Shown here: in pieces, positions 42,454 to 52,460 of the stretch
Layout: each line of letters starts with the position of its first letter
Numbering within the stretch: position 1 is the first letter of the stretch
NCBI GenBank assembly: GCA_021806645.1
Contig: JAJZQX010000003.1
Coordinates: 248,001-312,000 of the forward strand
Source: Myxococcales bacterium
GTDB taxonomy: Bacteria; Myxococcota; Myxococcia; Myxococcales; Anaeromyxobacteraceae
Length of the DNA stretch: 64,000 bases
Direction of reading: 5' to 3'
Translations under genes and position numbers: made by a program
Notes under the pieces: generated by a model
Database searches by the model: none
The model's input: the letters and a program-made list of their open reading frames with translations, nothing else
What the model was told of the DNA's origin: nothing

Positions 42454-43665
42454 TCAACGACGCCACAGCAGCGCCCTCGCCTCGCCCACCAGGTAGAGCG
42501 ACCCGGCCACCACCACCGGCGCCCCGTCGCCCGCCGCAGCGCGCGCGCCGGCGAGGGCCTCGGCCAGCCCGCCATAGGCAACCGCCGGCACCCCCAGCGC
42601 CTCGGCCGCGGCCCTCAGCTCCGCCACGGCGCGGGCGCGCGGCGTCACCGGCGCCACCAGGTGGAGCCTCCGCACCGCGCCGGCCAGCGCCGCCAGCATG
42701 GCGCGGTGGTCCTTGTCCCCCAGCGCCCCGAAGACCAGCTCGGCAGGACGTCCGGGATGGAAGTCCGCCAGCGCGGCGGCCAGCGCCCGCGCGCCGTCCG
42801 GGTTGTGCGCCCCGTCCAGGAGCACGCCGCCCATCAGCTCGAGCCGGCCCGGCCAGCGGGCGGTGGCGATCCCGCGGGCGATCTCCCATTCACCCACGGT
42901 CACCCCGCCGCGCCGCAGGGCCCGCAGCGCGGCGGCGGCCAGCCCGGCGTTGCCGCGCTGGTGCGCCCCGGCCAGCGCCAGCGGCCCGTCCCAGCCCGCC
43001 GGGGCCACCTCGAACGGCGCGCCGGCCCGCTCCGCCGCGTCGCGCAGCACCTCGAGCACGCCCGGCGGCTGGACCGCGTGGACCACCGCCGGGACCCCGG
43101 CCTTGAAGATGCCGGCCTTCTCCCGCGCCACCGCCTCGACCGTCTCGCCGAGCCACTGGGTGTGATCGAGCCCGATGGCGGCCACCGCGGTCACCGCCGG
43201 CGTCACCGCGTTGGTGGCGTCGAGCCGGCCGCCCAGCCCCACCTCGAGCACCGTCACCCCGACCCCGGCCCGGGCGAAGTGGACCAGCGCCGACAGCGTG
43301 GCGAACTCGAAGTAGCTGAGCCGGTCCTCCGGCTCGCCGCCGTCGTGCCACGGGCAGCAGGCCCGGACCTCGGCCACCGCATCGGCCAGCGCCGCGTCGG
43401 AGATGGACTCGCCGCCGACGGCGATCCGCTCGTTGAAGCGCTCGAGGTGGGGCGAGGTGTAGAGCCCGGTCCGGTGCCCGGCCGCGCCCAAGGCGGCCGC
43501 CGCCATGGCGCAGGTGGAGCCCTTCCCGTTGGTGCCGGCGACGTGGAGGATCGGCGCCACCCGCTCGGGGTGGCCGAGGTCGTCGAGCGCCCGGGCCATG
43601 CGCGTCAGCCCGAAGCGCATCGCCAGCGGCGAGAGCGCCTCGAGATACCGGTGCGGATCGATCAT
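42454..43665 (-). CDS. folC: Folylpolyglutamate/dihydrofolate synthase
   Basis: A 403-residue Mur-ligase-like enzyme that adds glutamates to folates (and makes dihydrofolate from dihydropteroate). The P-loop GTNGKGST is at residues 44-51; other family blocks are FFNERIAVGG-like RFNERIAVGG, VTVLEVGLGGRLDATN and LDGAHNPDGARAL. Full length. It lies 21 bases after accD; accD-folC is a common operon. Confidence 0.96.
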   Translation of the reverse strand: MIDPHRYLEALSPLAMRFGLTRMARALDDLGHPERVAPILHVAGTNGKGSTCAMAAAALGAAGHRTGLYTSPHLERFNERIAVGGESISDAALADAVAEVRACCPWHDGGEPEDRLSYFEFATLSALVHFARAGVGVTVLEVGLGGRLDATNAVTPAVTAVAAIGLDHTQWLGETVEAVAREKAGIFKAGVPAVVHAVQPPGVLEVLRDAAERAGAPFEVAPAGWDGPLALAGAHQRGNAGLAAAALRALRRGGVTVGEWEIARGIATARWPGRLELMGGVLLDGAHNPDGARALAAALADFHPGRPAELVFGALGDKDHRAMLAALAGAVRRLHLVAPVTPRARAVAELRAAAEALGVPAVAYGGLAEALAGARAAAGDGAPVVVAGSLYLVGEARALLWRR

Positions 43666-43686
43666 GCCGCGCCGCCGGCCGTGGTC

Positions 43687-44544
<858 letters not shown>

Positions 44545-44774
44545 GGGTGCTGAACTCCTCGGAACGGTCGTGCCGGTGCGGCGGTGCGTCCAGGCCGGGC
44601 CTGTTTACACCCGGGAGCGGGGTCGGGGGAACGGGGTTGGCGCGCCGGCGGATCGACGGGGCGCGTCAAGAGCAGGTGGGTGAGGCGCCTGCTGGATTCC
44701 GACCGCCCGCCTGGAGCGCCCTGGCAATTCGCGATCGGACGTCGATGCCCACCCCTTGCGGGGCGGTATGGGCC

Positions 44775-44867
44775 ATGGTCGATTCCTCCTCCGAGGTGGG
44801 GCAGAAGGCGACCCTCACCATCACTCACGACGTGGCGTCCGCCTTCGCCACGACCACCTGCCCATAG
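44775..44867 (+). other. Short ORF, possible thioesterase-like remnant
   Basis: Thirty codons read MVDSSSEVGQKATLTITHDV, then ASAFATTTCP. The VGQKATLTITHDVASAF pattern vaguely recalls the start of hot-dog thioesterases (FlK-like), but the frame stops before any catalytic segment. It may be a gene fragment or chance. The rest of the 454-base gap between accD and the phosphodiesterase gene (44545-44998) holds only the palindrome at 44903-44926. Confidence 0.2.
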
Positions 44868-44902
44868 TGGCCCGGAGACTGAACCACCGATCCCGAGTCC
44901 CG

Positions 44903-44926
44903 GGTGTCATCAAACTTGATGACACC
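44903..44926. promoter_or_regulatory. Perfect 11+11 palindrome, operator-like
   Basis: GGTGTCATCAA (44903-44913) and TTGATGACACC (44916-44926) are exact inverted repeats around AC. The A/T content is high for this genome. It lies about 70 bases beyond the end of the phosphodiesterase gene and about 360 bases upstream of accD. It could be an operator for a TetR/MarR/GntR-type dimer; no T tract follows, so it is not a standard terminator. Confidence 0.5.
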
Positions 44927-44998
44927 GCCGAGCGAGAGACCAGGCGCCGGCCACGAGCGCTGTCTGCGGTGAGGGGGGCACGGGCCGCGACGCACCAC

Positions 44999-45763
44999 TC
45001 AAAACGTGAAGGTGTCGCCGACTTCCAGGATCCGCACGTTCGGAAGCCTGAGCGCGGCCACCTCGCGGCGCAACGCCGGAACGTAGGCCGGCTTCAGGTG
45101 GTAGAGCAGGATGGGCAGGTCGGCGCGCTGCAGCTTGGCCAGCTCGCGCGCCAGGGTCCTTGGCGTGAGGTGGCCGGACAGGTCGGCCAACCGCTGCAGG
45201 CGGTTGGGGAAGGAGACCTCGACCAGCAGGGCCTTGAGGCCCGGCGTCGAGTTGACCTGCTTCCAGAACCGGGTGGTCGGGCCGGTGTCGCCGGAGATGG
45301 CGAACGCGCTGCGCCCCCTGGAGACCACGAACCCGACCGACTCGACCGGGTGGCGGACCGGCACCGGCTGGAAGGTCAGGCCGCCGGCCTGGAAGGCGCG
45401 CTCGGTGGAGAAGGGGCGCAGCTCCATCACCGGAGACCGGGCCGACGGGATGCGCGTGAAGTCTGGCCAGAGCTTGCCGTTGAAGACGCTCTTGTGGAGC
45501 GTGCGGGCGCACTCGGTCGAGGCGTGGACCCGCACCGGGGTCTTGCGCAGCCCCACCAGCAGGTCGGCCAGCAGCGGGACGTCCTTGACGTGGTCGAAGT
45601 GGCTGTGGGTCAGCACCACGTCGTCCACCTTCAGCAGCTTGGCGAGCGGCAGCGAGGAGGTGAGGGCCCCGGCGTCGATGGCCAGCCGCCCGTCCACCAG
45701 GAAGCAGGTGGTCCGGTGGTCCGGAAGCTCGCCGCCCGAGCAGCCGAGGACGCGGAACCTCAC
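44999..45763 (-). CDS. Metallo-beta-lactamase-fold hydrolase, putative class II cAMP phosphodiesterase
   Basis: A 254-residue protein with the fold and start of class II cyclic-nucleotide phosphodiesterases (MRFRVLGCSGGELPDHRTTC). The metal site is HSHFDH at 53-58 (VVLTHSHFDHVKDVPLLADL), with later ligands in FAISGDTGP and LLYHLKP. The EVSFPNRLQRLADLSGHLTP segment resembles the family's EvSFP..R....GHLtp block. It lacks the full PROSITE class II signature, so cAMP as substrate is inferred from this and from context: the GTG start overlaps the stop of a Crp-type gene, which follows an adenylate cyclase gene. Confidence 0.7.
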   Translation of the reverse strand: MRFRVLGCSGGELPDHRTTCFLVDGRLAIDAGALTSSLPLAKLLKVDDVVLTHSHFDHVKDVPLLADLLVGLRKTPVRVHASTECARTLHKSVFNGKLWPDFTRIPSARSPVMELRPFSTERAFQAGGLTFQPVPVRHPVESVGFVVSRGRSAFAISGDTGPTTRFWKQVNSTPGLKALLVEVSFPNRLQRLADLSGHLTPRTLARELAKLQRADLPILLYHLKPAYVPALRREVAALRLPNVRILEVGDTFTF

Positions 45764-46407
45764 CCGAGGTCTCCGAACTGCGCCTTCATCTGGAGGAACT
45801 CCAGGAAGTGGCGGAGCTTGTCGGTGTCGGGCACCACGAAGCCGTCGGGGTGGACCGAGACGATCTTGGCCTTGAGCAGCTTCATGAGCGCCTCGTCGGC
45901 CTGGTCGGGCTTGACGCCGACGCGGGCCGCCAGGTCGCGCGGGGCCATGTCGATCTTCATCCCGGCGGCGGTCCTGGTGCCGCGCTCGGCCGCCACCGAC
46001 AGCCAGTGGACCACCCGCGAGGCCGCGTCGGTGAGCAGCAGGTTCTCGATCTGCTCGTTGGCCTCGGCCAGCCGGTCGGAGAGCTTCTTGATGAGCCGGA
46101 CCGCGATCTCGGCGTTGGACCGGATCATGGTCTCGAAGGTCCTGGCGTCGATCACCAGCAAGCGGCAGTCGTCGTCGCAGATGGCGGTGGCGCTGCGCGG
46201 CCTGTTGTTGAGGATGGCCATCTCGCCGAGGAACTCGCCGGGGCCGAGCCTGGAGAGGATCTTCTCCACCTCGCCCACCCGCTTGCTGATGGTCACGCTC
46301 CCGGCGTTGACGACGAACATCTCCCGCCCCTCGTCTCCCTCGCGGAAGAGGACGGTGCCGCTGGGGAACTCCCGGCCGAAGCGCTGGAAGAGGGGATCGT
46401 CGGACAT
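45760..46407 (-). CDS. Crp/Fnr-family cyclic-nucleotide-binding regulator
   Basis: A 215-residue protein. The cNMP-binding domain (residues 10-115) has a phosphate-binding cassette FLGEMAILNNRPRSATA at 59-75, with Glu62, Arg71 and Ser72 that bind the ribose and cyclic phosphate, so cAMP binding is credible. A long dimerisation helix (about 100-135) leads to a winged-helix region at about 152-190 (MAPRDLAARVGVKPDQADEA), which resembles but is weaker than a canonical Crp recognition helix. ATG 46407 is chosen over the ATG 46479. It overlaps the phosphodiesterase gene (GTGA) and follows the cyclase gene by 94 bases. Confidence 0.88.
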   Translation of the reverse strand: MSDDPLFQRFGREFPSGTVLFREGDEGREMFVVNAGSVTISKRVGEVEKILSRLGPGEFLGEMAILNNRPRSATAICDDDCRLLVIDARTFETMIRSNAEIAVRLIKKLSDRLAEANEQIENLLLTDAASRVVHWLSVAAERGTRTAAGMKIDMAPRDLAARVGVKPDQADEALMKLLKAKIVSVHPDGFVVPDTDKLRHFLEFLQMKAQFGDLG

Positions 46408-46501
46408 GTCGGGGCGCGTCACCTCGTGGTCACTTAGCCGACGTGACTCGGGGCTGTCAACGAAAGGGCCAGGCGCCACGCACCCTTGAACGGCACGCCG
46501 C

Positions 46502-48850
46502 TCACTTGCTCTCCATCGTGAACGCTCCGTCCCAGTCCGGCCCAGGCGGCTCGCGCCGCATCCGCTCGCAGCGCGCCAGGTAGACCTGCGAGCACTCGTC
46601 GCCGCCGCGGAGCCGATCGGCCTCGCGGAAGTGCGCGATGGCCTCGTCCCAGCGCTGCGCCTGCCACGCGCCGTAGCCCCAGCCGAAGGCCTCGAGGAAG
46701 GCGGCGTCGGCCGCCGAGACCGGCCCCACCCCGAGCAGCTCGTAGATCCGGACCGGGTCCTGCTTCCCCTTCACCCGCGCCAGGTCGAGCGGCCGCGCCA
46801 CCACCCGCCCCTGCACCTTGGCGTAGGTCTCCGGCCCGATGATGATGCGCGTGCCGTACTGCTTGTTGGCCCCCTCCAGCCGCGAGGCCAGGTTCACCGC
46901 GTCACCGAGGATGGTGTAGTTGTAGAAGCGGTCCTGGCTGCCGACGAAGCCGACCGACATCGAACCGGTGTTGAGGCCGATGCCGATGTCGATGTCGGGC
47001 AGCCCGGCGGCGCGCCAGCCCGGCCGGAGCCGCTCCAGCTCCGTGAGCATGTCGAGCGCCGCGCGGCAGGCCCGCAGCGCGTGATCGGGCTGGGCCCTGG
47101 GCGCGCCCCAGAACGCCATGATGGCGTCGCCCATGTACTTGTCGAGCGTCCCCTGGTGGCGCGAGACGATGACGTCGGTCATGGGCGTCAGGTACTGGTT
47201 GAGCAGCTCCAGCAGCCGGTGCGGGTCGAGCCGCTCGGAGATGGTGGTGAAGCCGCGGATGTCGGCGAAGAGCGCGGTCAGCTCGCGCTTCTCTCCGCCC
47301 AGCTGCAGGGACCCCTCGTTCCCCAGCACCTCGTCCACGATGGCCGGCGCCAGGAAGCGCGAGAAGGATTCGCGCGCCTTGCGCTTGGCCCGCTCCTCCG
47401 AGAAGAACCGGTAGGTGGTTGCGGTGAGGAACATGCTCAGCACCTGCAGCAGTGGCAGGCCGGTGGCCAGCACCAGGTTGAAGCGGCGCAGCGCCAGCAC
47501 CGACACCGCCGCCCAGAGCGCGGCGACCGCCAGCAGCGCCGGCGCCGCCGCCACCGGGCCGACCCGCGAGAAGAGCCAGGCCAGCGCCACCGAGGCCAGC
47601 GCCATGGCCAGCACCTCGCCCAGCACCACCCACTGCGAGCGCTCCAGCAACTGCCCGTGCAGCACGTTGTCGACGAAGGTGGCGTGGGTGATGACGCCCG
47701 GCGCGCTGTCGTCGAACGAGGTGACGCGCTGGTCCCACGTGCCCGGCGCGGTGGCGCCCACCAGCACCAGCTTGCCGCGGAGCCGCGCCGGCGGGACGCG
47801 CCCGGTGAGCACGTCGGTGGCGGAGATGGTGGGGAAGTCGCGGAAGCTGCCGTAGTAGGAGAGCGGCGCCCGCCCGAAGTCGTCGGTGGCGATCTCCAGG
47901 TCGCCGACCCGCACCCCCACCAGCACGCTGGAGCCGGCCACGCCGACCGGCACCACCGGCGCCGGGATCCCGTCGCGCCCCTTGACCCGCGCCAGCAGCG
48001 CCAGCCCGAGCCCCGGGAAGGTGCTCCCGCCCGCGCTGGCCAGCAGCAGGTAGCGCCGGATGACCCCGTCGGCGTCGGGCAGCACGGTGAAGTAGCCGCC
48101 GCTGTCGGAGACCTTCAGCACCTCGCCGACCGGCGCCAGCACGCCCGGGAAGGAGCGGCCGGCCCCGCCCCGCCCGCCGGCCGGGTCGGCCACGATCCGG
48201 CCATCGGCGCCCAGGACGTGCACCGCCTCGGTCCGGAAGAAGCGGAGCCGCTCCACCGCCTCTCGCGCGGCCGCGGGGCTGCTCACGTCGCTGCGGAACA
48301 TGAAGCCGACGGTGACGTTGTGGGCCTTCTCGATGGCGTCGGCCAGCAGGCCGGTCGGGTCGGCGTCGGGCGGGATGGTCGGGTCGCTGCCCTGCGAGGC
48401 CCGCCAGATCCGGTCGAGCCGCTCCGCCTCCTCGCCGCTGGCCTGGGCCCGGGCCTCCTTGACCCGCCGGGCCACCTCGGCGGCCCGGGAGCCCTGGACG
48501 TCGGCGTCGCTCCAGATCATGTCGAAGCCGACCGCGGCGGCGCCGGCGGCGGCGAGCGCGTCCACCAGCCGCGCCATCCGGGCCCGGCTCCAGGGCCAGA
48601 TCCCCTCCACCTCGATGGATCGCTCGTCGATGGCCACGATCACCACGTCGCCCGACGGCGCGCGCGGCCCCCGCAGCGTGGTGAGGGCGTAGTCCTGCGC
48701 CGCGTACTCGATGCGCGAGACGACCGGGAACTGGGAGCCCTTGCGCGCCCAGAGGACGTCGAGCACGTGGAGGCCGGTCAGGAGCAGCCCGACGTAGAGC
48801 GCCAGCCGGAAGGCGTCGATGCGGAACAGGGCGCGGCGGCGGGCGACCAT
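46502..48850 (-). CDS. CHASE2-domain adenylate cyclase (class III)
   Basis: A 782-residue membrane cyclase. A first membrane helix (about 12-32) leads into an extracytoplasmic CHASE2 sensor (about 45-400: [49 protein letters not shown]), three C-terminal membrane helices (about 405-480) and the catalytic domain (525-700). Metal Asp530 (LFADIRGF) and Asp575 ([13 protein letters not shown]) are present. Lys571 and Asp650 (TILGDAVN) are the adenine-selecting pair; Asn653 and Arg657 stabilise the transition state. So it should make cAMP, not cGMP. A C-terminal helical segment follows. ATG 48850 is chosen; ATG 48946 would overlap purM. Confidence 0.92.
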   Translation of the reverse strand: MVARRRALFRIDAFRLALYVGLLLTGLHVLDVLWARKGSQFPVVSRIEYAAQDYALTTLRGPRAPSGDVVIVAIDERSIEVEGIWPWSRARMARLVDALAAAGAAAVGFDMIWSDADVQGSRAAEVARRVKEARAQASGEEAERLDRIWRASQGSDPTIPPDADPTGLLADAIEKAHNVTVGFMFRSDVSSPAAAREAVERLRFFRTEAVHVLGADGRIVADPAGGRGGAGRSFPGVLAPVGEVLKVSDSGGYFTVLPDADGVIRRYLLLASAGGSTFPGLGLALLARVKGRDGIPAPVVPVGVAGSSVLVGVRVGDLEIATDDFGRAPLSYYGSFRDFPTISATDVLTGRVPPARLRGKLVLVGATAPGTWDQRVTSFDDSAPGVITHATFVDNVLHGQLLERSQWVVLGEVLAMALASVALAWLFSRVGPVAAAPALLAVAALWAAVSVLALRRFNLVLATGLPLLQVLSMFLTATTYRFFSEERAKRKARESFSRFLAPAIVDEVLGNEGSLQLGGEKRELTALFADIRGFTTISERLDPHRLLELLNQYLTPMTDVIVSRHQGTLDKYMGDAIMAFWGAPRAQPDHALRACRAALDMLTELERLRPGWRAAGLPDIDIGIGLNTGSMSVGFVGSQDRFYNYTILGDAVNLASRLEGANKQYGTRIIIGPETYAKVQGRVVARPLDLARVKGKQDPVRIYELLGVGPVSAADAAFLEAFGWGYGAWQAQRWDEAIAHFREADRLRGGDECSQVYLARCERMRREPPGPDWDGAFTMESK

Positions 48851-48935
48851 CGGGTTCGCCCATGGTACCAGACGGGCGGGCTTGGCCCACGCGAACGCCT
48901 TGCGGCCCCGCCCCTGCCCGGGGTACAGGGGGCGC

Positions 48936-49970
48936 ATGTCCCTCACCTACCGCGACGCCGGCGTCGACATCGACGAGGGCGACCGGCTCGTCGAGCTGAT
49001 CAAGCCCCACGCCAGGCCCACCATGCGGCCGGAGGTGCTGGCGGGCATCGGCGGCTTCGGCGGCCTCTTCGCCCTCGACGTGTCGAAGTACAAGCAGCCG
49101 GTGCTGGTCTCCGGCACCGACGGCGTCGGCACCAAGCTCAAGGTGGCGTTCGCCGCCAACCGGCACGCCACCGTGGGCATCGACCTGGTCGCCATGTGCG
49201 TCAACGACATCGCCGTGGTCGGCGCCGAGCCGCTCTTCTTCCTCGACTACTACGCCACCGGCAAGCTCTCCGCCGAGCAGGGGGCCGAGGTGGTCAAGGG
49301 GATCGCCGCCGGCTGCCTGCAGGCCGGCTGCGCCCTCATCGGCGGCGAGACCGCCGAGCTGCCCGGCTTCTACGAGCGCGGCGAGTACGACCTGGCCGGC
49401 TTCGCCGTCGGGTGCGTGGACCGGCCCCGCATCGTCGACGGCACGCGCGTCGTCCCCGGCGACGTGGTGATCGGGGTCGCCTCCTCGGGGCTCCACTCCA
49501 ACGGCTACTCGCTGGCCCGCAAGGCGCTGCTGGAGAAGCACCCGCTCGACTGGCGCGTCGAGTCCTGCGGCGGCCAGACGCTGGCCGACCTGCTGCTCGA
49601 GCCGACCCGCATCTACGCCAAGGACGTGCTGGCCCTGCTGGAGCGGGTGGCGGTCAGGTCGTTCGGCCACATCACCGGCGGCGGCCTGCCCGGCAACATG
49701 CCGCGCAACCTCCCCGACGGCACCCGCGCGGTGCTGGAGGAGAAGCGCTGGGAGCGGCCGCCGGTCTTCGACCTCATCGAGCGCGAGGGGAACGTCCCGC
49801 GCGACGAGATGTACCGGACCTTCAACATGGGGCTCGGCCTCACCATCGTGGTCTCGCCCGGCGACGAGGCGGTGGTCCACGAGGTGCTGGGCGGCCGCGG
49901 CCTGAAGTGCTGGACCGTGGGCGCCATCGAGAGGGGCGCCGGCGAGGCCACCTGCGAGGTGGTCCGGTGA
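48936..49970 (+). CDS. purM: Phosphoribosylformylglycinamidine cyclo-ligase (AIR synthase)
   Basis: A 344-residue enzyme of purine synthesis that closes the imidazole ring (FGAM to AIR). Family blocks include [28 protein letters not shown] (ATP-binding), [20 protein letters not shown] and [11 protein letters not shown]. Full length. The GTGA overlap with purN couples the two steps. It is divergent from the cyclase gene; the ATG at 48936 leaves only 85 bases between the two starts. Confidence 0.98.
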   Translation: MSLTYRDAGVDIDEGDRLVELIKPHARPTMRPEVLAGIGGFGGLFALDVSKYKQPVLVSGTDGVGTKLKVAFAANRHATVGIDLVAMCVNDIAVVGAEPLFFLDYYATGKLSAEQGAEVVKGIAAGCLQAGCALIGGETAELPGFYERGEYDLAGFAVGCVDRPRIVDGTRVVPGDVVIGVASSGLHSNGYSLARKALLEKHPLDWRVESCGGQTLADLLLEPTRIYAKDVLALLERVAVRSFGHITGGGLPGNMPRNLPDGTRAVLEEKRWERPPVFDLIEREGNVPRDEMYRTFNMGLGLTIVVSPGDEAVVHEVLGGRGLKCWTVGAIERGAGEATCEVVR

Positions 49971-50644
49971 TCCGCCTCGGCGTCCTGGCCTCGGGCGGGG
50001 GGACCAACCTCCAGGCCCTGCTGGACGCCTGCGCCGCGCGCCGCGTTGACGCCGAGGTGGCGCTGGTCCTCTCCAACGTCCCGGAGGCCGGCGCGCTGGC
50101 GCGGGCGGCGCGGGCCGGGGTTCCCACCTCATGCCTCCCGTCGAAGGGCGTGACCGACCGGGCCGCCTACGACGAGGCCGTGGTGGCCAGCCTGCGCGAG
50201 GCGCGGGTCGAGCTGGTCTGCCTGGCCGGCTACATGCGGCTCGTGACCCCCGCCTTCCTGCGCGCCTTCGGCCCCTCGCCCAGCACGCGCGGCTGTCCAC
50301 GTGTGGTGAATATCCACCCGGCCCTGCTGCCGTCCTTCCCCGGGCTGCACGCCCAGCGCCAGGCGCTCCAGGCCGGCGTGAGGATCTCGGGCTGCACCGT
50401 CCACTTCGTAGACGAGGGGACCGACACCGGTCCGGTCATCACCCAGGCCGCCGTGCCGGTGCTCGACGACGACACCGAGGCCACCCTGGCGGCGCGCATC
50501 CTCGAGCAGGAGCATCGGCTCTACCCGCAGGCGATCCAGTGGATCGCCGAGGGGCGTCTCTCGCTCGATGGCCGCCGGGTTCGGCTCGACCGCGCCATTC
50601 CACCCGCCGAGCGGCTCCGCTCCCCCGCCGCCGAGCTGGCCTGA
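49967..50644 (+). CDS. purN: Phosphoribosylglycinamide formyltransferase
   Basis: A 225-residue enzyme that uses 10-formyl-tetrahydrofolate to formylate GAR. The catalytic Asn115, His117 and Asp153 are present ([14 protein letters not shown] and [11 protein letters not shown]). [14 protein letters not shown] binds the phosphate. A short insertion (SPSTRGCPR) precedes the VVNIHP strand. The GTG start overlaps purM's stop. Its folate substrate links it to FolD and the Gcv system encoded 5 kb on. Confidence 0.96.
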   Translation: MIRLGVLASGGGTNLQALLDACAARRVDAEVALVLSNVPEAGALARAARAGVPTSCLPSKGVTDRAAYDEAVVASLREARVELVCLAGYMRLVTPAFLRAFGPSPSTRGCPRVVNIHPALLPSFPGLHAQRQALQAGVRISGCTVHFVDEGTDTGPVITQAAVPVLDDDTEATLAARILEQEHRLYPQAIQWIAEGRLSLDGRRVRLDRAIPPAERLRSPAAELA

Positions 50645-50645
50645 G

Positions 50646-52133
50646 ATGGCCACCACCTTCAAGCCGCCCGCCACCCAGCGCGTCTACGACGTCTGCGTCA
50701 TCGGCGGCGGCGTGGGCGGCGCGGCCGCCGGCGCCCTGCTCTCCCGCCGCGGCTTCCGCGTCCTGCTGATCGACGAGGGGAGCGCCAGCCAGCCCGTGGC
50801 CGACGGCGGCTGGCTCTTCCCGGCCGGACCGACGCTCCGGCCTTCGCCGCGCGCCCTCCCCGCCGCCGAGGCCCTGCTGGCCGACCTCGGGCTGACGACC
50901 GACGCCGTCCGCTCCATCGCGCCGCTCGATCCGCCGCTCCAGGTGCTGCTGCCGCGCCACCGGCTGGAGCTGGCCCCCGACGCCGACGCGCTCGGACGTG
51001 AGCTGCGACGCGAGTGGCCGGCCGGCGCCGGGGCACTGGCCGACGGCCTGGCCCGGCTGGCCTCCGCCGCCGAGCTGGGCGGCGCGCTGCTCAAGGGGGC
51101 CCCGCCGCTCCCACCGGCCGGCCTGCTCGATCGCTGGACCCTCCGGCGCGCCATCGTCCGCGCCGCCAGGGAGACCGGGCTCGACCAATCGCTGCTCACC
51201 GGGGCCTCGCCACTCGCCGAGCTGGGCGACGCCCCGCTGACCGCGGCCCTCACCGCCCTGGCCGGCTTCCTCGGCCGGATCGACGGGCCGCCCTCGGCGT
51301 TCGTCCTGGCCCGGCTGGCCGGGCTGGCGCTCGGGGGGCTCCATCGCCCCATCGCCGGCGCGGCCGGCGTCGAGGACGGGCTGCGCCGGCGCATCACCGA
51401 GGCCCGCGGAGAGGTGATCGGCTCGCCGGCCGAGCCGGCGCGCGTCGAGTCGATCGGGATCGAGCACGGCCGGCTCGCGATGGCACGCGTGGCCGGCACC
51501 TCGGACCCCCGGCTGGCGAGGGCCTTCGTCATCGCCACGCCGCTGGCGCGCGTCGCCGAGCTGCTCCCGGTGGAAGGGCGCTCCAGCCGCCTGGCGCGGT
51601 CGCTGGCGGCGGTGCGCCCGGGGGCCCGGCTGGCCGCCTGCCACCTCCTGCTCCGCGACGCCGCCCGCCCGCCCGGGCTGGGCGACGCCGCCCTGCTCCT
51701 CGACGCCGATGGGGCTCCGGCCGGAGCGGTCCTCCTAGAGCTGTCGCCGGCCCGCCGCGAGTCCCGCCACGGAGCGCCGGGCGAGACGACCCCGGACCAC
51801 ACCACCGCGTCGGCCTTCACGCTCATCCCGGCCGGCTCCGACGAGGCGGCCACCCGGGTCCGCCTGCGGCGCGCCCTCGAGGCCGCGCTCCCCTTCCACG
51901 AGCGCCACCTGGTCCACCGCGCCGAGCCGCCGCCGGTCGCACACCTCCTCCACTTCGAGGCGCCCGCGACGCTGGGCGCGGGGGGGCTGCCGGTCCGCTC
52001 CCCGTGGAAGAACGCCTTCCTGGCCAGCGGCGAGGTGCTGCCGGGGCTCGGGATGGAGGGCGAACTCTTCGCCGGGCTCCAGGCGGCGGCCCACGTAGGG
52101 GCCCTCCTCGGCGTGAAGGCCCGCCCGAGCTAG
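50646..52133 (+). CDS. FAD-dependent oxidoreductase, phytoene-desaturase-like
   Basis: A 495-residue flavoprotein. The FAD-binding dinucleotide fold is near the N-terminus (YDVCVIGGGVGGAAAGALLS, LLIDEGS), and the C-terminal FAD block reads FLASGEVLPGLGMEGELFAG, similar to carotenoid desaturases and related NAD(P)/FAD oxidoreductases. The GG(R)...GGR block that normally follows the first strand is not obvious (PVADGGWLFPAGPTLR). It starts one base after the purN stop and is probably co-transcribed with it, but no carotenoid genes are nearby, so the substrate is unknown. Confidence 0.75.
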   Translation: MATTFKPPATQRVYDVCVIGGGVGGAAAGALLSRRGFRVLLIDEGSASQPVADGGWLFPAGPTLRPSPRALPAAEALLADLGLTTDAVRSIAPLDPPLQVLLPRHRLELAPDADALGRELRREWPAGAGALADGLARLASAAELGGALLKGAPPLPPAGLLDRWTLRRAIVRAARETGLDQSLLTGASPLAELGDAPLTAALTALAGFLGRIDGPPSAFVLARLAGLALGGLHRPIAGAAGVEDGLRRRITEARGEVIGSPAEPARVESIGIEHGRLAMARVAGTSDPRLARAFVIATPLARVAELLPVEGRSSRLARSLAAVRPGARLAACHLLLRDAARPPGLGDAALLLDADGAPAGAVLLELSPARRESRHGAPGETTPDHTTASAFTLIPAGSDEAATRVRLRRALEAALPFHERHLVHRAEPPPVAHLLHFEAPATLGAGGLPVRSPWKNAFLASGEVLPGLGMEGELFAGLQAAAHVGALLGVKARPS

Positions 52134-52155
52134 GTCCAAGCTTTCCAGGCCCCCC

Positions 52156-52183
52156 TTGCTTTTCGGGCACGGATCCGTAATAT
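52156..52183 (+). promoter_or_regulatory. Predicted promoter of rpmB
   Basis: TTGCTT (52156-52161) and TAATAT (52178-52183) are separated by 16 bases; transcription would start near 52190, 27 bases before the rpmB ATG. The interval is A/T-richer than its surroundings. Confidence 0.5.
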
Positions 52184-52216
52184 GCCGCGCTCTTTCGGTT
52201 TTCGGAGAATCAGACC

Positions 52217-52435
52217 ATGGCACGCCGCTGCGCTGTATGTGGGAAGGGGCCGCTCGTCGGCAACAACGTCTCCCACGCGAACAACAAGTCGAAGACCCGG
52301 TCGCTCCCCAACCTCCGCTCCGTCCGTGTCAACGACGCGGGCGAGGTGAAGCACGTCCGCGTCTGCACCCGCTGCCTGAAGGCCAACAAGGTCCAGAAGG
52401 CTGGCCGTCGCACCACCGTCACCGCGTCCGCGTAG
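52217..52435 (+). CDS. rpmB: 50S ribosomal protein L28
   Basis: A 72-residue ribosomal protein. The N-terminal block [20 protein letters not shown] and [17 protein letters not shown] are diagnostic. Two CxxC pairs (CAVC and CTRC) mark the zinc-binding (C+) form. CGGAGA precedes the ATG. It is a separate unit with its own promoter; the gene for L33 usually found with it is not seen. Confidence 0.97.
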   Translation: MARRCAVCGKGPLVGNNVSHANNKSKTRSLPNLRSVRVNDAGEVKHVRVCTRCLKANKVQKAGRRTTVTASA

Positions 52436-52460
52436 CGCCGGGCGCCTCGAGCGCCCACCC

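Noticed and set aside
46408-46479. Longer N-terminus for the Crp-type protein from ATG 46479.
   Set aside because: The extra 24 residues (MAPGPFVDSPESRRLSDHEV...) are not part of the fold and no ribosome site was seen; ATG 46407 gives the usual start.
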